Shown piece by piece: positions 63,096-64,000 of a DNA stretch of 64,000 nucleotides. Within the stretch, counting starts at the first letter, position 1. Every line of letters begins with the position of its first letter. The stretch spans positions 1-64,000 of the forward strand of contig CAVWXN010000011.1 of assembly GCA_963759125.1 (NCBI GenBank), read 5' to 3'. The stretch comes from JABDQA01 sp963759125 (lineage in GTDB: Bacteria; Desulfobacterota; Desulfobulbia; Desulfobulbales; Desulfocapsaceae). The position numbers were made by a program, and so were the translations under genes. The notes under the pieces are model-generated. The model was not told the DNA's origin. It ran no database searches and worked only from the letters and a program-made list of their open reading frames with translations.

Positions 63096-63509
63096 CAAGA
63101 GCCAATCAACTGCGCCACGCAACAATCCATTGTTTGATTCAAAGTGCTGCTCTGGCCGCAGCTCGATCCCGTGCAGCTTGTCCCCCTCCCTTTTTCATCG
63201 AGTCAGGTGGGTGCTCAGCAGGCAGCGCAAGATCTCCTTGAACCGGCCATTCTGTCGAGGGGCCAGCCGACTGGCAGAAATCACCACTGCTCCGCCGCAC
63301 CAGTTGTTTAGAAAAAGGACTGAAACCTCAGATAATCAAGTTGATTTATTAATACAATGATATCTGCGGCTTATAAGCATATCGCTTAGGACCACAATTT
63401 CTCAATTCCAATATAACCTATAATATCAAGACTATAAAAGGAACTAACCTGAAAGAAAAAACAGTTGCTCAAATATTGACCAGGTCTCAGTTGGTGATTA
63501 ACTATTAGG
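63096..63509. other. Intergenic, no gene recognised
   Basis: About 410 bases upstream of the Fur-family gene. No convincing reading frame. Its right end borders the palindrome at 63510-63525. Confidence 0.35.
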
Positions 63510-63525
63510 TAGGAATCAATTCCTA
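63510..63525. promoter_or_regulatory. Palindromic putative Fur/PerR operator
   Basis: TAGGAATCAATTCCTA has 7-base arms (TAGGAAT/ATTCCTA) and a 2-base centre. It ends 14 bases before the Fur-family ATG. Such short palindromes in this position are typical autoregulatory sites. It is not a canonical Fur or Per box, so the assignment rests on symmetry and position. Confidence 0.5.
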
Positions 63526-63539
63526 ATAAACGGCAGGTA

Positions 63540-64000
63540 ATGAAAATCGAGCAAGAAGAAGTAGAACAGCGCCTGAAACACTTTGAGGCGGTATGCCGGG
63601 GCGCCGGAATCAAGCTTACCCATCAGCGCTTGGAAATATTTCGTGAAGTCGCCCAAACGGGGGATCATCCCGATGCCGACCAGGTCTTCCAGCGGGTCAG
63701 GAAGCGTATTCCAACCGTCTCACTTGACACGGTCTACCGCACACTTTGGATGCTGAGTGATCTCGGGCTGGTGGTAACGCTTGGTTCGAGCCGTGAACCC
63801 ACCCGTTTCGATGCAAATCTGAACAGTCACCATCATTTTGTCTGCGGTAAATGTGGCTTCACCCGCGACTTCTACAGCGACGAACTTGATAATATCAGAC
63901 TGCCCGACTCGGTGGGCTCCTATGGAGAGATTGAAGCAACTCACGTTGAAGTGCGGGGCGTCTGCCAAAATTGCAGTGCAAAAAAAGCAACACAAAGAAC
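63540..64000 (+). CDS. Fur-family regulator, PerR-like (cut by window end)
   Basis: At least 153 residues, running off the right edge without a stop. The winged HTH has KLTHQRLEIFREVAQTGDHP ... TVSLDTVYRTLWMLSDLG; the dimer domain has FDANLNSHHHFVCGKCGFTR and a second VCQNC, giving the two Cys-x2-Cys of a structural zinc site. The HHHFVCGKCG spacing and the peroxide-stress-like architecture favour PerR over Fur, but the sensing residues cannot be proved without an alignment. The start lacks a normal Shine-Dalgarno (AGG only two bases away). The palindrome upstream suggests self-regulation. Confidence 0.85.
   Translation, partial: MKIEQEEVEQRLKHFEAVCRGAGIKLTHQRLEIFREVAQTGDHPDADQVFQRVRKRIPTVSLDTVYRTLWMLSDLGLVVTLGSSREPTRFDANLNSHHHFVCGKCGFTRDFYSDELDNIRLPDSVGSYGEIEATHVEVRGVCQNCSAKKATQR

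Noticed and set aside
1..64000. CRISPR array, tRNA, rRNA or intact transposase
   Set aside because: No regularly spaced repeats, no cloverleaf or rRNA-like sequence, and no transposase frame were found by eye.

Overview
The window is a 64 kb chromosomal piece of a Gram-negative bacterium. Evidence for this is an OprB-type porin, a second beta-barrel outer-membrane protein, lipoprotein and Sec signal peptides, two sigma-54 activators and a periplasmic-type PIMT. Gene content (DUF3604, DUF3299, sigma-54 regulators, an Isf-like iron-sulfur flavoprotein) and a large palindromic intergenic element would fit a marine or sediment Desulfobacterota such as Desulfobulbales, but this is inference; there is no rRNA or other marker. 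No tRNA, rRNA, CRISPR array, prophage or intact insertion sequence was seen.

Layout. 0.7-2.4 kb: TPR protein and di-haem cytochrome c peroxidase, both with shifted signal-peptide frames. 2.6-5.9 kb (minus): an ATP-grasp ligase translationally coupled to a CocE/NonD hydrolase. 6.3-10.6 kb (minus): two tandem DUF3604 proteins preceded by a decayed outer-membrane protein gene. 11.4-20.8 kb (minus): a probable operon led by a MalT-like LuxR activator, with a small protein, a MacB/LolE-type ABC exporter, DUF3299, a secreted amidohydrolase, an OprB porin and a hypothetical protein. 21.4-24.4 kb: PAS-LuxR regulator, alpha/beta hydrolase, small membrane proteins and a lone [2Fe-2S] protein. 24.8-27.5 kb: P-type ATPase. 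28-29.5 kb: remains of a glucose-uptake unit (porin fragment, glucokinase, sugar-transporter fragment). 29.8-38.5 kb: mostly GC-rich block with an MFS exporter, NtrC-type regulator, Isf-like flavoprotein, short asparaginase, PerM-type protein, APC permease with universal stress protein, and TrkH. 38.7-40.9 kb: cold-shock protein, RRM protein, NUDIX hydrolase, PAS protein. 41.1-44.9 kb: surface-polysaccharide modification genes (SGNH-like, TylF-like methyltransferase, broken O-acyltransferase). 45.4-54.0 kb: sigma-54 activator, predicted sigma-54 promoter, two paralogous secreted proteins, an apparently inactive transaldolase homologue, a frameshifted arylsulfatase and a beta-barrel protein. 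54.2-64 kb: two CBS proteins, FKBP isomerase, SpoIIE-type phosphatase, a secreted protein, PIMT with a membrane spermidine-synthase-like partner, a small protein and a Fur/PerR regulator cut by the window end.

The best candidates for an undescribed system are the sigma-54 module at 45.4-50.4 kb, whose transaldolase homologue has lost its catalytic residues, and the ATP-grasp/CocE pair. Several genes carry single-base shifts, many at homopolymers. These may be sequencing errors or real decay, and raw reads are needed to decide.
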